A DNA stretch of 5,843 bases from Bacteriovoracaceae bacterium (GTDB lineage Bacteria > Bdellovibrionota > Bacteriovoracia > Bacteriovoracales > Bacteriovoracaceae), in assembly GCA_947440875.1 (NCBI GenBank), contig CANETG010000176.1, positions 1 through 5,843 of the forward strand, given 5' to 3'. The notes beneath the pieces are model-generated. The model saw only the letters and a list, made by a program, of their open reading frames with translations, was not told the DNA's origin and did no database searches. Position 1 is the stretch's first letter. The number at the start of each line of letters is the position of its first letter. The translations under genes were made by a program, and so were the position numbers. Of the stretch, positions 4,240 to 5,843 are shown piece after piece.

Positions 4240-5843
4240 ATGAAGAAGTATTTCTTTGCCTTGTCTCTTATTCCCCTGTCTCTGTCTGCACACACGGAGA
4301 AACTCGAAGTGATCGACGTGACCCATGGAAAGGAAGAAAGTTCTTTATCCAATTTTATTCCGTCGGCATCGGTGATGAAGGAAAAGACGATTCTTAAACG
4401 CCGAGAGACTTCCCTCGGTGACACATTGAAAAACGAAGTGGGAATTCAGACGACGAGTTTTGGTCCGTCGTCAGGCCGGCCAATCATCAGAGGTTTAGAC
4501 GGAAACCGAATTCGCATTCTTCAAAACGGTCTAGGAACCTTGGACGCTTCTTCGCAGAGTCTTGATCACGCCATTCCGATTGACACTCTTACGATCGATA
4601 AAGTTGAGATCGTTCGTGGTCCGATGAGTCTTCTCTACGGATCGAGTGCTGTCGGCGGGGTGGTAAACATTGTGAACAATCGCATTCACCGAGAGTACAT
4701 GGAAGGAGCGGTCACCCAATTCGATGTCCGGGGAGAGACGGTGAATAATAGCCTCTCCTTGAGTAACCGGATTGATTACGGGGTCAATCGATGGATGCTT
4801 CACTTCGATGGGGCGATTCAAAACATGGGCGACCAAGAAATCCCTGGGTACGCCAGATCCGAGCGGGCCCGAAACCGGGCGCCTTCAAACCCAGAGTCCA
4901 AAGACAAAATTCCCAATAGCTTTGCCAAGCAAGATTCGTTTGCCGTCGGCGCGTCTCGAATTTACGATCGAGGTCATTTTGGATTTTCCTATTACCGTTT
5001 TGATAACGACTACGGCTCCATCACTGATCCAGAAGTCATGATTCGAATGATTCAAAACCGCGTGGAGTTTTCTTCGGAACACTCTCCGGAAGAAGGACTG
5101 ATCAAATCGATTCGGCTTCGTTCGGCACAGAGTTTTTACCGGCACGAAGAATTTGAAGGAGATACAGTCGGAACAACCTTCAGAAATGGGGGCAATGAAT
5201 CCCGGCTCGAGTTCCACACCGGAAAAGGGAAACTCACAGGAGTGACGGGACTTCAGACCCAAATAAATACTTTCAAGGCCAGTGGCGAAGAAGCCTTCCT
5301 CCCAGCTTCAAACAATCTTTCTCTCGCTCTTTTTACGCTCCAAAAAATTTCTGTGACGGAGAAAGATAGTCTCGAGCTCGGGGCGCGGGTGGAAGACAAC
5401 TCCACCAAAAAAAGATCCTCAGCGACTTTTGGTAAAAGCGATGAGCACAACTTCGTGGGGCTCAATGCTTCCCTGGGTTATCAGCACGCTTACACCAAAG
5501 AATATTCTTTGAACGGATCGTTCTCGTACACCGAGCGAGCTCCGACGTTTCAGGAGATCCATGCGGGTGGTGCGCACATAGCCACCGGACAATTTGAGCA
5601 AGGAAACACAAACCTCAAAAAAGAAAAAGCGAATGCTTTTGAACTTTCTTTCAAAAAAGATTCTGCGGCATCATTTCTCACGATTGCGGCCTACGCCCAG
5701 TGGTTTAAAGATTACATTGCCTTAAACCCAACGGGAGTCTTTGATCCTGGGAATCCTACTTTTGAGATCAATGAATACCTCCAAGAAAACGCTCTCATTC
5801 ATGGCGCGGAATTGGATTCCAGAGAAGAAATCACTCACGCCTA
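4240..5843 (+). CDS. znuD: TonB-dependent outer-membrane receptor, ZnuD-like, 3' end outside the window
   Basis: The gene is open for 534 codons from ATG 4240 to the right edge; relatives run to roughly 650-750 residues, so the last barrel strands are missing. Residues 1-17 form a signal peptide (MKKYFFALSLIPLSLSA), cleaved before His18. A TonB-box-like EVIDVT lies at 23-28. The plug domain includes SGRPIIRGLDGNRIR (78-92) and VEIVRGPMSLLYGSSAVGG (122-140). The barrel carries blocks I associate with ZnuD zinc receptors: YRHEEFEGDTVGTTF (300-314), ASGEEAFLP (347-355) and RAPTFQEIHAGGAHIATGQF (433-452). It would import zinc, possibly also heme, across the outer membrane with TonB-ExbBD energy. 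It is divergent from zur across 76 bp with a candidate operator. The ribosome site is weak (CGGAA at 4231-4235). No long His-rich loop is seen; the variable stretch at 204-226 is polar instead. Another TonB-dependent substrate remains possible. Confidence 0.87.
   Translation, partial: MKKYFFALSLIPLSLSAHTEKLEVIDVTHGKEESSLSNFIPSASVMKEKTILKRRETSLGDTLKNEVGIQTTSFGPSSGRPIIRGLDGNRIRILQNGLGTLDASSQSLDHAIPIDTLTIDKVEIVRGPMSLLYGSSAVGGVVNIVNNRIHREYMEGAVTQFDVRGETVNNSLSLSNRIDYGVNRWMLHFDGAIQNMGDQEIPGYARSERARNRAPSNPESKDKIPNSFAKQDSFAVGASRIYDRGHFGFSYYRFDNDYGSITDPEVMIRMIQNRVEFSSEHSPEEGLIKSIRLRSAQSFYRHEEFEGDTVGTTFRNGGNESRLEFHTGKGKLTGVTGLQTQINTFKASGEEAFLPASNNLSLALFTLQKISVTEKDSLELGARVEDNSTKKRSSATFGKSDEHNFVGLNASLGYQHAYTKEYSLNGSFSYTERAPTFQEIHAGGAHIATGQFEQGNTNLKKEKANAFELSFKKDSAASFLTIAAYAQWFKDYIALNPTGVFDPGNPTFEINEYLQENALIHGAELDSREEITHA

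Noticed and set aside
1..5843. CRISPR array, tRNA, rRNA or riboswitch
   Set aside because: I saw no regularly spaced direct repeats, no cloverleaf-like pattern with TTC-loop signature, and no recognised riboswitch core; the only long non-coding gap (796-1034) shows none of these.

Overview
The window looks like a piece of chromosome from a Gram-negative bacterium. It encodes a TonB-dependent outer-membrane receptor with a signal peptide, and Shine-Dalgarno sites of the AAGGAG/GGAGG type precede most genes. Base composition is near balanced. An IS1-like transposase and a stress-type gene set would fit a Bdellovibrionota or other 'delta'-type proteobacterium, but no marker gene here fixes the taxon, so that placement is a guess.

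Layout. (1) Bases 1-749, minus strand, hold the first 249 codons of an IS1-like transposase that runs off the left edge. It is open throughout, with a zinc ribbon, an HTH and a DDE-type core, and a candidate IS end lies at about 768-795. (2) Bases 796-1034 carry no convincing gene, only a doubtful cysteine-rich minus-strand frame. (3) Bases 1047-3799, plus strand, hold five closely spaced genes that read as one operon: a Gfo/Idh/MocA oxidoreductase, a DJ-1/PfpI-family protein, a 79-residue predicted exported protein of unknown function, a pyridoxamine-phosphate-oxidase-like 'general stress protein 26' relative, and a 71-residue protein with the widespread but unexplained SDPPA motif. (4) Bases 3744-4163, minus strand, encode a Fur-family repressor whose metal-ligand pattern is that of Zur. 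Its last 56 bases overlap the end of the operon. (5) Bases 4240-5843, plus strand, hold a TonB-dependent receptor of the ZnuD type (534 codons seen), cut by the right edge.

How the parts work together. The clearest regulatory unit is the divergent zur/znuD pair. The 76-bp intergenic region contains a good sigma70-type promoter facing znuD, and a 21-bp near-palindrome (AAAAGCAA, 5-bp centre, TTGCATTT) lies over the expected transcription start. This is where a zinc-loaded Zur dimer would block the receptor and perhaps its own gene. The five-gene operon looks like an unrelated stress or carbonyl-damage cassette. Its two small proteins are the least understood items in the window.
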